A DNA stretch of 55,614 bases from Halothiobacillus sp. (GCF_028710545.1 NZ_JAQTTX010000016.1:1-55614); one strand, 5' to 3'. Positions 27,075 through 38,165 are shown, counted from the stretch's first letter. The notes: generated by a model not told the origin, from the sequence alone. A program made the numbers and translations.

Positions 27075-28031
27075 ATGACAATCCAAAGAACACTGATGGT
27101 ATTTTCCGGCAACGCTAATCGGGCACTATCCGAGCGCGTCGTTGAAAGTCTTGATATTCAACTCGGGCAAGCCACAGTTTCCCGCTTCAGCGATGGCGAA
27201 AGCTACGTTGAAATCCTGGAAAATGTTCGCGGACGTGACATCTTCATCGTTCAGCCAACCTGCGACCCCACCAACGACAACATCATGGAACTCATGGTGA
27301 TGGTGGACGCACTCCGTCGTGCTTCGGCTTATCGCATCACGGCGGTTATTCCCTACTACGGTTACTCCCGGCAAGATCGTCGCGTGCGTTCCGCACGTGT
27401 GCCGATCAGCGCCAAGGTAGTCGCCAACATGCTGCAAAGCGTGGGCGTGGACCGGATTCTCACCGTTGACCTGCATGCAGACCAGATTCAGGGCTTCTTC
27501 GATATCCCCGTGGATAACGTCTATGCCTCCCCGATTCTGCTCGGCGATATCTGGCGCCAGAAATACAACGATCTGATCGTCGTCTCGCCAGACGTTGGCG
27601 GTGTTGTTCGCGCCCGTGCTGTTGCCAAACGCCTGGACGACTCCGATTTGGCCATTATCGACAAGCGCCGCCCTCGCCCCAACGTATCTCAGGTGATGCA
27701 TATCATCGGTGAAGTAAATGACAAGACCTGCGTGATTGTCGACGACATGGTCGATACAGCCGGCACACTGTGCAAGGCTGCAGGCGCGCTCAAAAAGCAT
27801 GGTGCCAGGAAAGTCGTAGCCTATGCGACTCACGCTATCCTCTCGGGTGCGGCAATCGACAATATCAACAATTCAGACCTGGATGAATTGGTCGTCACCG
27901 ATACAATTCCACTCAAGCCTGAAGCTGAACAATGCGAGAAAATCCGCGTGCTTTCAGTCGCGGGCATGTTGGCGGAAACCATCCGCCGCATCCATACCGA
28001 CGAATCTGTCAGTTCACTGTATAACGATTAA
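27075..28031 (+). CDS. prs: Ribose-phosphate pyrophosphokinase
   Basis: Makes PRPP from ribose 5-phosphate and ATP for nucleotide, His and Trp synthesis, so it feeds purF and trp genes found elsewhere in this window. The signatures are [35 protein letters not shown], the metal-binding [11 protein letters not shown] and the PRPP loop [12 protein letters not shown]. Two candidate starts exist: ATG 27075 ([10 protein letters not shown], used here, 318 residues) and ATG 27096 (MVFSGNAN), which is closer to the family N-terminus. Neither has a good ribosome-binding site. The frame is open upstream into the tRNA and ispE. Confidence 0.95.
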   Translation: MTIQRTLMVFSGNANRALSERVVESLDIQLGQATVSRFSDGESYVEILENVRGRDIFIVQPTCDPTNDNIMELMVMVDALRRASAYRITAVIPYYGYSRQDRRVRSARVPISAKVVANMLQSVGVDRILTVDLHADQIQGFFDIPVDNVYASPILLGDIWRQKYNDLIVVSPDVGGVVRARAVAKRLDDSDLAIIDKRRPRPNVSQVMHIIGEVNDKTCVIVDDMVDTAGTLCKAAGALKKHGARKVVAYATHAILSGAAIDNINNSDLDELVVTDTIPLKPEAEQCEKIRVLSVAGMLAETIRRIHTDESVSSLYND

Positions 28032-28065
28032 TTCGCATCTCTTTCCAGAACCGAAAAACAACGCT

Positions 28066-28095
28066 CTGGAATTAACCCGTCCATTCCCTTATAAT
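28066..28095 (+). promoter_or_regulatory. Promoter of rplY
   Basis: A perfect -10 TATAAT (28090-28095) is followed by the GC-rich discriminator CTCGCGCC. The best -35 is CTGGAA with an 18-base spacer, which is weak. This would give an rplY leader of about 130 bases. A ribosomal-protein promoter with this discriminator would be expected to respond to ppGpp. Confidence 0.55.
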
Positions 28096-28163
28096 CTCGC
28101 GCCTTGTTGCAGCCGTTTGCTCAACAGGGATGAGGGGCCGTTTGGTCGCGAACAGCCCCATTG

Positions 28164-28218
28164 CGTTGGTCCGGGTTAAACACACCGATTAATCAGGCCC
28201 GACGATTTTTTATTTTTT
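28164..28218 (+). terminator. Attenuator-like stem and U-tract in the rplY leader
   Basis: CGTTGGTCC (28164-28172) pairs with GGCCCGACG (28196-28204) at eight of nine positions including one G-U, and is followed by A-T6-A-T6 (28205-28218). The ribosome-binding site GGAG starts at the next base. An upstream hairpin GGGGC/GCCCC is also present near 28135-28158. The arrangement looks like an intrinsic terminator in the untranslated leader, so it may be an attenuator or an autoregulatory site for L25. The 23-base loop makes it weaker than a classical terminator. Confidence 0.45.
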
Positions 28219-28230
28219 GGAGTTATTTTC

Positions 28231-28845
28231 ATGTCTCAAGAAACATTTGCGCTCGACGCCGTACGTCGTGACGATCAGGGGAAGGGTGCGAGCCGCCGCC
28301 TGCGTCGCGAAGGCCGAATTCCTGCCATTGTGTATGGCGGTGGCGAAGCCCCTCAGTCAGTCACTATCCTGCATAACGAAATCCTCAAGCACCTGGAACA
28401 TGAAGCGTTCTATTCGCATGTGCTGAATCTCAATATCGATGGCAAAACCAGCAAGGTTATCCTGCGTGATCTGCACCGCCACCCCTACAAGCCATTGGTG
28501 CTGCATGCTGACTTCCAGCGCGTATCTGCCAACGAGACCCTGCGTGTCACTGTTCCCCTGCATTTCCTGAACAAGGAAACCTGCGTGGGTGCAAAAGCGG
28601 GCGGCATAGTGAATATCATCCTGACTGAAGTTGAAGTGGACTGCACCGCAGACAAACTGCCTGAGTTCATCGAAGTGGACATGAAGGATCTGGACATCGG
28701 TGGTTCAATTCACCTGAGCCAGATCAAGATGCCAGCAGGCGTTCGCAACCACACCCTGATGCTGGGTGAAGATCATGACGTTAGTGTTGTTGCGATTCAT
28801 GCGCCGAAAGTGGACAAGTCTGCTGAAGCCGAATCAGAAGAATAA
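28231..28845 (+). CDS. rplY: 50S ribosomal protein L25, long (Ctc/TL5) form
   Basis: Binds 5S rRNA in the large subunit. The 204-residue protein has the L25 domain (about 1-92: RRLRREGRIPAIVYGGGEAP, HADFQRV) and the C-terminal beta domain of the Ctc/TL5 type (about 95-190), then an acidic tail. Start is supported by GGAG eight bases upstream. It is the usual neighbour of prs and pth. The leader structure suggests regulation at the level of transcript elongation or translation. Confidence 0.97.
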   Translation: MSQETFALDAVRRDDQGKGASRRLRREGRIPAIVYGGGEAPQSVTILHNEILKHLEHEAFYSHVLNLNIDGKTSKVILRDLHRHPYKPLVLHADFQRVSANETLRVTVPLHFLNKETCVGAKAGGIVNIILTEVEVDCTADKLPEFIEVDMKDLDIGGSIHLSQIKMPAGVRNHTLMLGEDHDVSVVAIHAPKVDKSAEAESEE

Positions 28846-28867
28846 TCCGGGTTAAACCCTGACATAA

Positions 28868-28918
28868 ACCGCCGCCTCTGACTTCACTTGGTGAAGTAAA
28901 GATGCGGCGGTTTTTTTT
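28868..28918 (+). terminator. Terminator after rplY
   Basis: ACCGCCGC (28868-28875) pairs with GCGGCGGT (28904-28911), with an inner ACTTCAC/GTGAAGT stem, followed by eight T residues. A strong intrinsic terminator in the rightward direction, separating rplY from pth. Confidence 0.9.
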
Positions 28919-28970
28919 ATTAAACTTGTTCATTCATCAACGCGCTCATCAGAGCGCATCAGGTGACCTC

Positions 28971-29555
28971 ATGACGATTCAACTTATTGTGGGGCTGGGA
29001 AATCCTGGCAGCAAATATGAATCGACCCGCCATAATGCGGGTTTCTGGTTCATTGATGAACTGGCCAGAGACTGGGGCGGTCATCTCAGCTCAGAAACCA
29101 AATTCCACTGCGATATGCTCCGCGTCTCAATAAAACAGGTCGATCGACGATTGATCAAGCCGCAAACCTTCATGAACCTTTCTGGCAAATCTGTCGCCGC
29201 GGTTGCAAATTTCTACAAGATTCCCGCAGAGTCCATTCTGGTCGTTCACGACGAACTGGATCTACCGCCGGGAAAAATGAAGTTAAAGATCGGCGGCAGC
29301 CACGGTGGGCACAATGGTCTTAAGGATATTCAGGCCCAGTTGGGCACTCCTGACTTCTGGCGTTTACGGCTTGGCATTGGCCACCCGGGCCACCGGGATC
29401 AGGTCATCGGTTTCGTACTGACCAATCCGCCCGCATCTGAACGCAAGCTCATCGATGCCAGCATTCGCCACGCCGTGGACGAGATCGACGCCCTGCTGGA
29501 TATCGACCCGGCAAAATCAACACAACGAATCAACGCATTCACCGCGGAAGCTTAA
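28971..29555 (+). CDS. pth: Peptidyl-tRNA hydrolase
   Basis: Releases tRNA from peptidyl-tRNA dropped by ribosomes. The 194-residue protein has [19 protein letters not shown] at the N-terminus with the catalytic histidine, PQTFMNLSG, and [11 protein letters not shown] with the conserved aspartate. The frame extends 23 codons upstream into the rplY terminator; the ATG at 28971 with AGGTG five bases before is the real start. If ispE mRNA is truly non-stop, this gene is relevant to the cell's load of stalled peptidyl-tRNA, but that link is only inference. Confidence 0.96.
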   Translation: MTIQLIVGLGNPGSKYESTRHNAGFWFIDELARDWGGHLSSETKFHCDMLRVSIKQVDRRLIKPQTFMNLSGKSVAAVANFYKIPAESILVVHDELDLPPGKMKLKIGGSHGGHNGLKDIQAQLGTPDFWRLRLGIGHPGHRDQVIGFVLTNPPASERKLIDASIRHAVDEIDALLDIDPAKSTQRINAFTAEA

Positions 29556-29627
29556 ATACCCGCATAAAGGCTCTGGCGTCTATAATGGCCCACCTTTTTT
29601 ATTTTTTACCGTTCTCGGAGAGACTCC

Positions 29628-30722
29628 ATGGGTTTTAATTGCGGCATCGTCGGCCTGCCGAATGTGGGCAAATCCACACTGTTCAACGCGTTGACAAAAG
29701 CCAACATTCAGGCGGAAAACTACCCGTTCTGCACCATTGAACCCAATGTCGGCATTGTCGCCATGCCCGACCCTCGCCTTGATGCACTGGCAAAAATCGT
29801 CAAGCCAGAGCGTGTTCTGCCGACAACGATGGAATTCGTCGATATTGCGGGGTTGGTCAAGGGTGCTTCCAAGGGCGAAGGACTGGGCAATCAGTTCCTG
29901 ACCAACATTCGCGAGACAGATGCCATCGCCCAGGTCGTTCGCTGCTTTGACAACGACGACATCATCCATGTCGCGGGCAAGGTAGACCCCTTGAGCGATA
30001 TCGACATCATCAACACCGAACTCGTGCTTGCCGATCTTGATATCGTCACGCGCAATCTGGACAGGGCCATCAAGGCGAGCAAGTCCGGCGTCAACAAGGA
30101 AGCCATCGCCCGCAAGGCCGTGCTTGAAAAAGTCATGGTCGGACTGAATGAAGTCCAACCCGTTCGAGCCTTGGGCTTGAGCAGTGAAGAACTCGCAGTC
30201 ATTCGCGATCTGCAATTGCTGACCGTAAAACCCATCATGTACATCGCCAACGTCAGCGAAGATGGCTTCACCAACAACCCTTACCTGGAAGCTGTTGAAG
30301 CCCACGCAGCTAAAGAGAACGCACCTGTCGTGCCGGTATGTGCCACGCTCGAAGCCGAGATCATGCAACTCGATGACGAAGACCGCGATGAGTTTCTCTC
30401 CGAAATCGGCCAGTCCGAGCCGGGCCTGAACCGCGTGATCCGCGCGGGTTATGCCCTCCTCGGCCTGCAGACCTATTTCACGGCCGGGGTCAAGGAAGTG
30501 CGCGCCTGGACCATCCACAAAGGCGACACGGCCCCACAGGCCGCGGGCGTCATCCATACCGATTTCGAACGGGGCTTCATTCGTGCTCAAACCATCGCTT
30601 ATGAAGACTTCATCCAGTACAAGGGCGAACAGGGCGCCAAGGAAGCCGGAAAAATGCGGGCGGAAGGCAAGGAATATGTCGTCAAGGATGGGGATATTCT
30701 GAACTTCCTGTTCAATGTGTGA
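29628..30722 (+). CDS. ychF: Redox-regulated ATPase YchF/OLA1
   Basis: A 364-residue Obg-like P-loop NTPase that binds ribosomes and prefers ATP. The P-loop is [15 protein letters not shown] (residues 9-23), switch region [14 protein letters not shown], and the G4 motif is NVSE rather than NKxD, which accounts for ATP preference in this family. The C-terminal TGS domain begins near residue 278 ([17 protein letters not shown]). CGGAG precedes the ATG. The pth-ychF order is conserved in gammaproteobacteria. A TATAAT box at 29581 without a good -35 may give it its own promoter. Confidence 0.97.
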   Translation: MGFNCGIVGLPNVGKSTLFNALTKANIQAENYPFCTIEPNVGIVAMPDPRLDALAKIVKPERVLPTTMEFVDIAGLVKGASKGEGLGNQFLTNIRETDAIAQVVRCFDNDDIIHVAGKVDPLSDIDIINTELVLADLDIVTRNLDRAIKASKSGVNKEAIARKAVLEKVMVGLNEVQPVRALGLSSEELAVIRDLQLLTVKPIMYIANVSEDGFTNNPYLEAVEAHAAKENAPVVPVCATLEAEIMQLDDEDRDEFLSEIGQSEPGLNRVIRAGYALLGLQTYFTAGVKEVRAWTIHKGDTAPQAAGVIHTDFERGFIRAQTIAYEDFIQYKGEQGAKEAGKMRAEGKEYVVKDGDILNFLFNV

Positions 30723-30732
30723 TCCAGCATAA

Positions 30733-31842
<1,110 letters not shown>

Positions 31843-31867
31843 TTTTCTACAGGATTGTCCGCCAATC

Positions 31868-31895
31868 AAAAAACCAGCCGGATGGCTGGTTTTTT
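31868..31895. terminator. Bidirectional terminator between hemB and the chemoreceptor
   Basis: AAACCAGCC-GGAT-GGCTGGTTT, a perfect 9-bp stem with a 4-base loop, flanked by A residues on the left and T residues on the right. It can terminate both rightward hemB and the leftward chemoreceptor gene. Confidence 0.88.
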
Positions 31896-31934
31896 ATTGA
31901 ATCAATCATTGCCCATCACAAGACATTTCATCGC

Positions 31935-34091
31935 TCAACTCACTTGGAATTGTCCAACCAGTCGATGCAACTTGTCTGCCGTGTGACGCACCTGATCCGC
32001 ACTCACCTGCATGCCGACAATGGACTGATTCATATCCGCCGTAATCGCAGAAACATCACGGATGGTTTGCCCGTACTGGCGACTGCCCGACTCGATGCGC
32101 TCGATTCGCTCGAACAAACAGGCAACAACATCCTGCAATTCGCTGTTTTCCGACGATACGGACTCGGCCAACCGCAAGCTCTTATCAACGCCGCCAACGC
32201 CACCTTCCATGAACGAAACGGCATCCCGGGTTTCCTTCTGTATGCTCTGAATCATCGATCCAATGTCCTGAGTCGCATTTGCGGTTCGTAGGGCAAGATT
32301 TCTGACCTCTTCAGCGACGACCGTAAATCCGCGGCCATGCTCACCTGCACGGGCCGCTTCGATGGCCGCATTCAGGGCCAGCAGATTGGTCTGATCGGCA
32401 ATATCTGAAATGACTTGCACGATATTCCCAATTTCTACCGTGCGGCTATCAAGCGACTGAACGGTGCGAGCGGAAGTCTCCACAACATCTCGAATCGTTT
32501 GCGTGCCTGTACGCACGGATTCGAACTGGGATCGCGCATCCTCAACGACCTTGGCCATTGTCTGTTTCATTCGTTCGGCCGTCTGCGAGGAAAGTTCGAT
32601 TTCACCAAGCTGTTGCTCGATGAGATTCAACATCTGTTTGGCCGTTTCAGACACGGCTGCCGAAGTGCTCAAAACCATGCTGTTTCTTTCGAACATCTGC
32701 TGATTGGTCTGCTTGACCTCTCCGGCTGCGTTGATGACGTGCCCGACGATGCCATCCAGATTATCAATAAAACTGTTAATCCAGCGCCCCATGTCCCCGG
32801 TTTGGTCGTTCGCAAGATTTTGCGACTCCAATCTTTGCCGTAGATTCCCACCACCTTCTGCAATCGTACGGATAACTTCGGTCATTTCATCTATTTTCTT
32901 TGAAGTCCGTGAAGGGCCCATACGGTAGAAAACCAGTGCGCCCAGAAGGTACAGCGAGACCTTGAGTCCTGTCGTTATCGAGTGGGGTAAATCAGGCATG
33001 AATTGCGTAGCCGCCATTTCGATCAACGCGCCGGCCCCTGCAACCACTCCCATAATGAGCAGAAACAGGCTCATGAGTTTGAAGCTGATTGATCGGCGCC
33101 GGTACACTTCCGCCAGATCCGCTTCGCACATCATCCCCCAACGATCGGGAGAGCCTGGCAACTGGAACGTAACCCCCTTTCCGATCACGGGGATGTGGCG
33201 GTAATCGGAGTACCCCGGGTAAGTGACAAAGAGATTCTGCCCCTTCCTTATGGTTTCTCGAACACCGGGATGGAGCTGCCCCGTGGCCGGATCCGTAAAG
33301 CGAAGCTCAAGCTCGGTGTGCTTTTGGACCTTCACCGTCCCCCACTGGGTATGCACACCACTTTTAAGATTTTCACCGTGGGCAAATGTATCGTCTTCGA
33401 ACCGTGATCGGGATAGTGCCGTACCGACGCTAACGGTCGGGTTGAAATTCGACTCCACCATGAACACATAGTTGTCACCCGATTCAGGATAGATATGCCC
33501 GGCCTCACGCTGGATCAAATCGCCGAGCACATCGTTGGGTATGCGACCACACAGACAACCGATGGTCTCACCGTTTTGTTTTACGGGCTGGTAGAACATC
33601 AATGTCACTTCATCGTGAAACCGCGAGGTTGATGCGCCGATGGAATTCGTTGCCTGATCCGCATATGGCCCGTGAAGGAACGGCAAACGCAGGCCCTTCT
33701 GGACCGCTCGATAATCCAGATCACGAACGCCAAGACGCGGGGTATAACTGGAAACGACGACCGCACCATCAGTATCAATGAAGAAAAGCTCGGAGAAATC
33801 CGGCATTGCCAATCTTTTTTCCTGCAAAATCTGCGGAGTAATTGTGTTCAGGGAATACGTTAGATCATCAGCCAAATGCGACAAATGAGCCCAATGGCTT
33901 TCGGCCCACGATTGGATTAGTTTGACCCGCGTGGCGGCAATTCCCTCAAAGGTACGCTCGATCACGGGATACATTTTTCGATTAAGAAAACAGGACCACT
34001 TCAGGCCGAATAAATTATTAGCACCAAACCAAGGCAACCAACGCCGCTCGGAGGACGACAAGGCCATGGATTCACTTTTTAGGGATGACAT
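31935..34091 (-). CDS. Methyl-accepting chemotaxis protein with N-terminal Cache-like domain
   Basis: A 718-residue receptor. Residues about 40-340 form a Cache-like sensing region ([47 protein letters not shown]). Two hydrophobic helices follow (about 351-377 and 390-410), then a HAMP-like linker and the signalling domain (about 450-718), whose hairpin tip contains [37 protein letters not shown] (only the family core is implied). Unusually there is no transmembrane helix before the Cache region, so the sensor is predicted to be cytoplasmic unless the N-terminus is exported some other way. No pentapeptide CheR tether is visible at the C-terminus. It is transcribed alone. Confidence 0.9.
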   Translation of the reverse strand: MSSLKSESMALSSSERRWLPWFGANNLFGLKWSCFLNRKMYPVIERTFEGIAATRVKLIQSWAESHWAHLSHLADDLTYSLNTITPQILQEKRLAMPDFSELFFIDTDGAVVVSSYTPRLGVRDLDYRAVQKGLRLPFLHGPYADQATNSIGASTSRFHDEVTLMFYQPVKQNGETIGCLCGRIPNDVLGDLIQREAGHIYPESGDNYVFMVESNFNPTVSVGTALSRSRFEDDTFAHGENLKSGVHTQWGTVKVQKHTELELRFTDPATGQLHPGVRETIRKGQNLFVTYPGYSDYRHIPVIGKGVTFQLPGSPDRWGMMCEADLAEVYRRRSISFKLMSLFLLIMGVVAGAGALIEMAATQFMPDLPHSITTGLKVSLYLLGALVFYRMGPSRTSKKIDEMTEVIRTIAEGGGNLRQRLESQNLANDQTGDMGRWINSFIDNLDGIVGHVINAAGEVKQTNQQMFERNSMVLSTSAAVSETAKQMLNLIEQQLGEIELSSQTAERMKQTMAKVVEDARSQFESVRTGTQTIRDVVETSARTVQSLDSRTVEIGNIVQVISDIADQTNLLALNAAIEAARAGEHGRGFTVVAEEVRNLALRTANATQDIGSMIQSIQKETRDAVSFMEGGVGGVDKSLRLAESVSSENSELQDVVACLFERIERIESGSRQYGQTIRDVSAITADMNQSIVGMQVSADQVRHTADKLHRLVGQFQVS

Positions 34092-34304
34092 TTTTGCTCA
34101 CTCACAAAGGTTTCAGCTCACCCTGTGTTATCAGCAAAAAACAGACCAAAATGGACGGTATCTATACATCCATCAAAATATCAATTAGATAAGTAGTTGC
34201 TAATCTACCAACGAAGATTTCTTGGAAAAACACATTCCATACAACCATTCAATTTGCACCATATTGGATCACAGGCCTGGGGCATCGTCCATTTTGGTGC
34301 GCAA

Positions 34305-35273
34305 TTACGCCTTGCCTCGAACCGCATCAACAACCATCTTGGCAATGTTCCGATCAACCAAAGGTCGATCTTCAGGCACGACCCGACATAGCTTCATTGT
34401 CTGATGGCCGATACGAATCGAGTACAAGGCGACGCCCACCCCCTGCCCTGCCCGTACGCCGACTTGCAGCAGGACATTCGATAGCCAGCTCTGGCTGACC
34501 GAATCGAGCATTGTCTCGGTGACCGTGGTAAAGGCAATGTTTTTCAGAATCATCTGATACAAGCGCCAGCGTGCGGTGGCGGATAATTTCAGCCCGTAAA
34601 TCGCCGCCACACGTTCAACCATGGCCGCATTTCTCCAGGCCACCAGGAGCAGATCGAGTGCGGGATAGGGACTGGCGGCGATAAATACCCCCGTTCGCGT
34701 CGATTCACGCTTTACTAGTTGCGCGGCCTCGGTATCCTGCGCCCCGTACCAGCGGCTGAGATGATCTGCAAGTTCCTTGGTGCTCCAACTCTCATCCACT
34801 TCGGCCAACCCTTCCCATAGGTCATCACGGCGCGGACTTCGCCGATAGAGGTGTTTGATTCTTTGCAGCCATTCATTCAAGCTGCCTTGAGTCGCGTAGG
34901 GATTGCTGATTGCCTGCTTGAAATAGGCTTGAATACGGGCAATTTCATCGATCTGCCGTCTGGCCCGGTGAGCCTGCCACGCCAGTATCAGGAACCCGAG
35001 GATGATTGCACTTCCAGCCGCCAGCAGAGCCGCACCCGCCCACGGGTTGAGTGACCAACCCCAAACCACGGCCTGACTCCAGACCACACTCATCCAGACG
35101 AGCAAAGCGGTCGCGATCAATCGGCTCAGCCAATGGCTACGGGCCGGGGGCAAAAGGGGCTCAGGTTCAATTTCGGGTATAGCATCCTTTCGAATGTCAG
35201 CCGCATCGATTGTGGGTACGTCATCACCCATGGCATGTATGATCGTGCGCAAATCGTTGTCTTGTTCATTCAT
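34305..35273 (-). CDS. ycjF: YcjF-family membrane protein (DUF697)
   Basis: A 322-residue inner membrane protein. Two transmembrane helices (about 52-72 and 80-100) follow an acidic N-terminus, and a C-terminal DUF697 region (about 200-322) contains LKLSATARWRLYQMILKNIAF and ends with QTMKLCRVVPEDRPLV. YcjF has no established function; in E. coli it is cotranscribed with ycjX in the phage-shock regulon. Here it lies 15 bases downstream of the ycjX-like gene, the same pairing. Confidence 0.88.
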   Translation of the reverse strand: MNEQDNDLRTIIHAMGDDVPTIDAADIRKDAIPEIEPEPLLPPARSHWLSRLIATALLVWMSVVWSQAVVWGWSLNPWAGAALLAAGSAIILGFLILAWQAHRARRQIDEIARIQAYFKQAISNPYATQGSLNEWLQRIKHLYRRSPRRDDLWEGLAEVDESWSTKELADHLSRWYGAQDTEAAQLVKRESTRTGVFIAASPYPALDLLLVAWRNAAMVERVAAIYGLKLSATARWRLYQMILKNIAFTTVTETMLDSVSQSWLSNVLLQVGVRAGQGVGVALYSIRIGHQTMKLCRVVPEDRPLVDRNIAKMVVDAVRGKA

Positions 35274-35288
35274 CGTTTGATCAAACTC

Positions 35289-36620
35289 TTATTCAGCCAG
35301 AAGAAAGGCAAGTAACTGATCGATGCGACGTGCGGGAAAAGCCTGCACCCGATCGAGACCTTCCGGTGGTGAAAGTTGTGGCAAATCCTCAATTTTGAGA
35401 TTGAGCGCATGCGGTAGATTGTCGGGCAGATGCGGCGGTGTGAAGCGGATACGCTCCCCCGTACGTTTATCCCGACCAATCAGGCTTTGCACGTGATCAG
35501 CAGGCTCATGCAGCTTGGCCGATTGAACGGCAGCGATGGCCATCACGTTGACATCAATATCTTCCGCCGCCAATCGCTGTACCGTTTCGTAGAGATAAGA
35601 CTCCAACAGGGACTGCATCCGTTTCTGATCTTCGGGCAACAGGTGATCGATCTTGGTCGCACAAACCGCGACTCGCCGAATTCGGCGACGGAACAACCGG
35701 CCAAGCCAATGATCCTGCCCGTAGCGGAATGGCTGTAACACGCTGTCGAGCGCGGCACGCATGTCTTTGAGCGCTTCCTGCCCGGCAGTCATGGCGCCCA
35801 ACAGATCGATGAGAATCACCTGCGCGTCAAGCTGCTTGAAATGCTGTTCGAAAAACGGTCGTGCTTCGTGATCCCGATACGCCTTGTAATGCTCCGCACA
35901 CACGGCGCCCCAGGATTGGGCGGGGAATTTGTCTGGCACCGCGCCACCTGCCAGCTTAGTGGAAAACAGTGGCACGAAGGGTTTGTCACCGGGTTTGTAA
36001 TCGGCACCCGCCAACAGAAACCGGCCCGGAAGGTTTCGGCTGAGTTGATGTGGCGGTAACCGGCAATCGGCAAGAAATTCTGCCCAGCGCTGTTGCAACT
36101 GCAAAAGATAGGTTCGATCCACGGGTGTCATTGGATCGATTGCAGACAACTCTTGAATAAGCACTCCGCCCAGTTCCAACCGCGGCGACTGGCTGCACCA
36201 TCCCCACAGGGCTTGGCAAAACTGGGGAAAATCCCAATTGAGCAGGGCAAGATCCATGAGCCACTCACCGGGGTAATCGAACAGTTCGATAATTCTTTTA
36301 CGTGGTTTTGGGGAATACCATGAGCGCGCCATCGTGAGTTCGATCCGAGCAATCGACCAGTCGGTGGTCGAAGCCGGCCAGTATGGCGGGCGATGCGTGA
36401 GCGCTTGTAATCCCGCATCATAATCGAAGGCATGTGGCGCATCCCGCCGCCACAAACCGTGCGCAACATCCGTTAAAACCGCTTGCTGGATGAGCGAACC
36501 CCTGCGGGCATTTTCAAGATGATTGATGATCGACGTGATCAGGGTGGATTTTCCCGCCTGAGAAAGGCCGGTAATGCCAATCCGGGTCGTTGTAGCGCTT
36601 GCAAATGGAAGTGGACTCAA
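35289..36620 (-). CDS. ycjX: YcjX-family P-loop GTPase-like protein
   Basis: A 443-residue protein with P-loop GLSQAGKSTLITSI (about 18-31), a DYPGEW switch-like motif near residue 114 and a TKID specificity motif near residue 315, so a G-protein fold of the YcjX (DUF463) family. Function is unknown; membrane-stress association is known for E. coli. The start must be non-ATG: TTG at 36620 is the only initiator before the P-loop, with an AGGCGG-like site eight bases upstream. It forms a two-gene leftward unit with ycjF. Confidence 0.88.
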   Translation of the reverse strand: MSPLPFASATTTRIGITGLSQAGKSTLITSIINHLENARRGSLIQQAVLTDVAHGLWRRDAPHAFDYDAGLQALTHRPPYWPASTTDWSIARIELTMARSWYSPKPRKRIIELFDYPGEWLMDLALLNWDFPQFCQALWGWCSQSPRLELGGVLIQELSAIDPMTPVDRTYLLQLQQRWAEFLADCRLPPHQLSRNLPGRFLLAGADYKPGDKPFVPLFSTKLAGGAVPDKFPAQSWGAVCAEHYKAYRDHEARPFFEQHFKQLDAQVILIDLLGAMTAGQEALKDMRAALDSVLQPFRYGQDHWLGRLFRRRIRRVAVCATKIDHLLPEDQKRMQSLLESYLYETVQRLAAEDIDVNVMAIAAVQSAKLHEPADHVQSLIGRDKRTGERIRFTPPHLPDNLPHALNLKIEDLPQLSPPEGLDRVQAFPARRIDQLLAFLLAE

Positions 36621-36787
36621 TTTCGATACCGCCTGTCGCTACCCGTATTTTCTCAAGTGGCCTCGAAAGCAGAATCGATAATCGTCCAAATCATCAACAC
36701 AGGTTCAAGGCCGCCAATAGTCCCATTCTACGACACTCACTTGATATGGGCGGGAACCAGCTATTCGTGCCCTGAGAAAAAAGGGCT

Positions 36788-38023
36788 TTAATCGTCCAAC
36801 CAATTGATATCACAGCAAACGACTTTAATGCCATTATCGGGTGCATGCCCACGACAGTACGACAACGTGCGGCATAAGTTCCCGCCTGCAACCGACAGAT
36901 AAGGTCGACTGATCTGGACCATGCTGGGCTCGATCATGGCGCGGCGGAAATAAGGTCGTTTGGCCCAGCACGCCCCTTCGGCTTGTGCCAGGGGGCGAAA
37001 GCGATTCTTGATCGAAGCCGGTGCAAATGCACCATGAATGGTTTCTTCCACCTGATAACCTCTGGCATCGAGCACGAATACGCGCGCAACGATCGCCATC
37101 GACAATAAGGCACGGGAAGCATTCTGGAGGGATTCGCCCCGTTCCAGTGCAACCAGCATATCCTCAAAACGTTCGGTGACTGAAACGATCTGTTGATGAA
37201 GGTTGTAATCGGCTCGATCCATTTCAAGCGAACTATCCTTCAACCCCTGATCAAGGAAATCGCGATCAAACGCTTCCTTTTGATCCAGCAGAGCAGGCTT
37301 GGCCAGGCCAAATCCCTGCAGCAGATCCGCCCCCGAGTTCAGGGCAATGGCCAACTGTTTGGGTGTTTCGATCCCTTCCTGCAACACCATGCTGCCCGCT
37401 TCGTGGATCATGGCGACCAATGAGGGCAGCGTGCGCTGCGCGCGATATGAGTGCTCGGATTCGACGATCAAACTACGGTCCAGTTTGACGATATCCGCAT
37501 TGATGCGCCACAAGCGGGTGAACTGCGAGCCACCTATTCCAAAATCATCAAGCGCGATCAGACACCCGAGTGAACGATAAAACTCGATGGAATCCATCAG
37601 TTGAGTTTCATCGGGCAGCTCCGATTCGACCACTTCAATCACAATGCGCCAGCCTTCTACATTAAGTGTTTGCAGAAGTTGTGCAAAAAAAGAACCGAAC
37701 TGAAGTCCATGCATGGCTACAAGCGGATGCACATTCAGAAACAACCAGCGCGACTCCAGATTGGCGTGCATGAAGTTCTTCAAGTGCACTTCCCGGCACG
37801 CCCGATCTGCTCGAACCAGAAATTCGAGATCCGTGATGGATTGGAACAAATCGGCTGGCGAACGTGGAGAACCATCGGCATCAAAAACCCGTGCCAAACC
37901 CTCGTATCCGACAATACGCTGGTGCGCTACGCTGACGATCGGTTGAAATGCGGAACGCACAGTGAAATGCTCACATTGGGCGATAACTTGCCCATCTGTG
38001 ATGGTTTGTAATCGGGGATACAT
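36788..38023 (-). CDS. EAL-domain c-di-GMP phosphodiesterase with C-terminal sensor-like region
   Basis: A 411-residue protein. The N-terminal EAL domain (about 20-255) retains EGLAR, FLNVHP, EVVES, DDFGIGGSQ, KLDRSLI and EGIET plus LQGFG, so the metal and catalytic positions look intact, and c-di-GMP hydrolysis to pGpG is expected. The C-terminal 150 residues look like a PDC/Cache-type fold (VFVLDARGYQVEET, RPYFRRAM), here placed after the enzyme and without any transmembrane segment. GAGG lies five bases before the ATG. It is divergent from fieF. Confidence 0.88.
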   Translation of the reverse strand: MYPRLQTITDGQVIAQCEHFTVRSAFQPIVSVAHQRIVGYEGLARVFDADGSPRSPADLFQSITDLEFLVRADRACREVHLKNFMHANLESRWLFLNVHPLVAMHGLQFGSFFAQLLQTLNVEGWRIVIEVVESELPDETQLMDSIEFYRSLGCLIALDDFGIGGSQFTRLWRINADIVKLDRSLIVESEHSYRAQRTLPSLVAMIHEAGSMVLQEGIETPKQLAIALNSGADLLQGFGLAKPALLDQKEAFDRDFLDQGLKDSSLEMDRADYNLHQQIVSVTERFEDMLVALERGESLQNASRALLSMAIVARVFVLDARGYQVEETIHGAFAPASIKNRFRPLAQAEGACWAKRPYFRRAMIEPSMVQISRPYLSVAGGNLCRTLSYCRGHAPDNGIKVVCCDINWLDD

Positions 38024-38165
38024 AAAAGCCTCATTGAATTAATACTTGGCTAAATTAGCAAAAAACAGGCCATATCGGGGTTTTCAGAAAATCAAAACCT
38101 CAAACTTTCTGAAAGTATTCCACGCAGCGAATAACGATGAGGGTATTTGATCTCATTATTTATAC

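Larger units (their letters stand above)
25998..28031 (+). other. Single open frame spanning ispE, tRNA-Gln and prs
   Basis: Reading from the ispE ATG, 677 codons are open to the prs stop, with the 77-nt tRNA-Gln gene translated in between as a linker that begins with Trp. The tRNA is intact, so the frame is constrained by tRNA structure rather than by protein selection. Automated gene callers would report one fused IspE-Prs protein. I think two separate proteins are more likely, because prs has its own start codons and family N-terminus, but a fused product cannot be excluded from sequence. Confidence 0.85.

Noticed and set aside
29581-29586. TATAAT upstream of ychF as a full promoter
   Set aside because: No acceptable -35 at 16-18 bases and no extended -10, so not listed as a feature.
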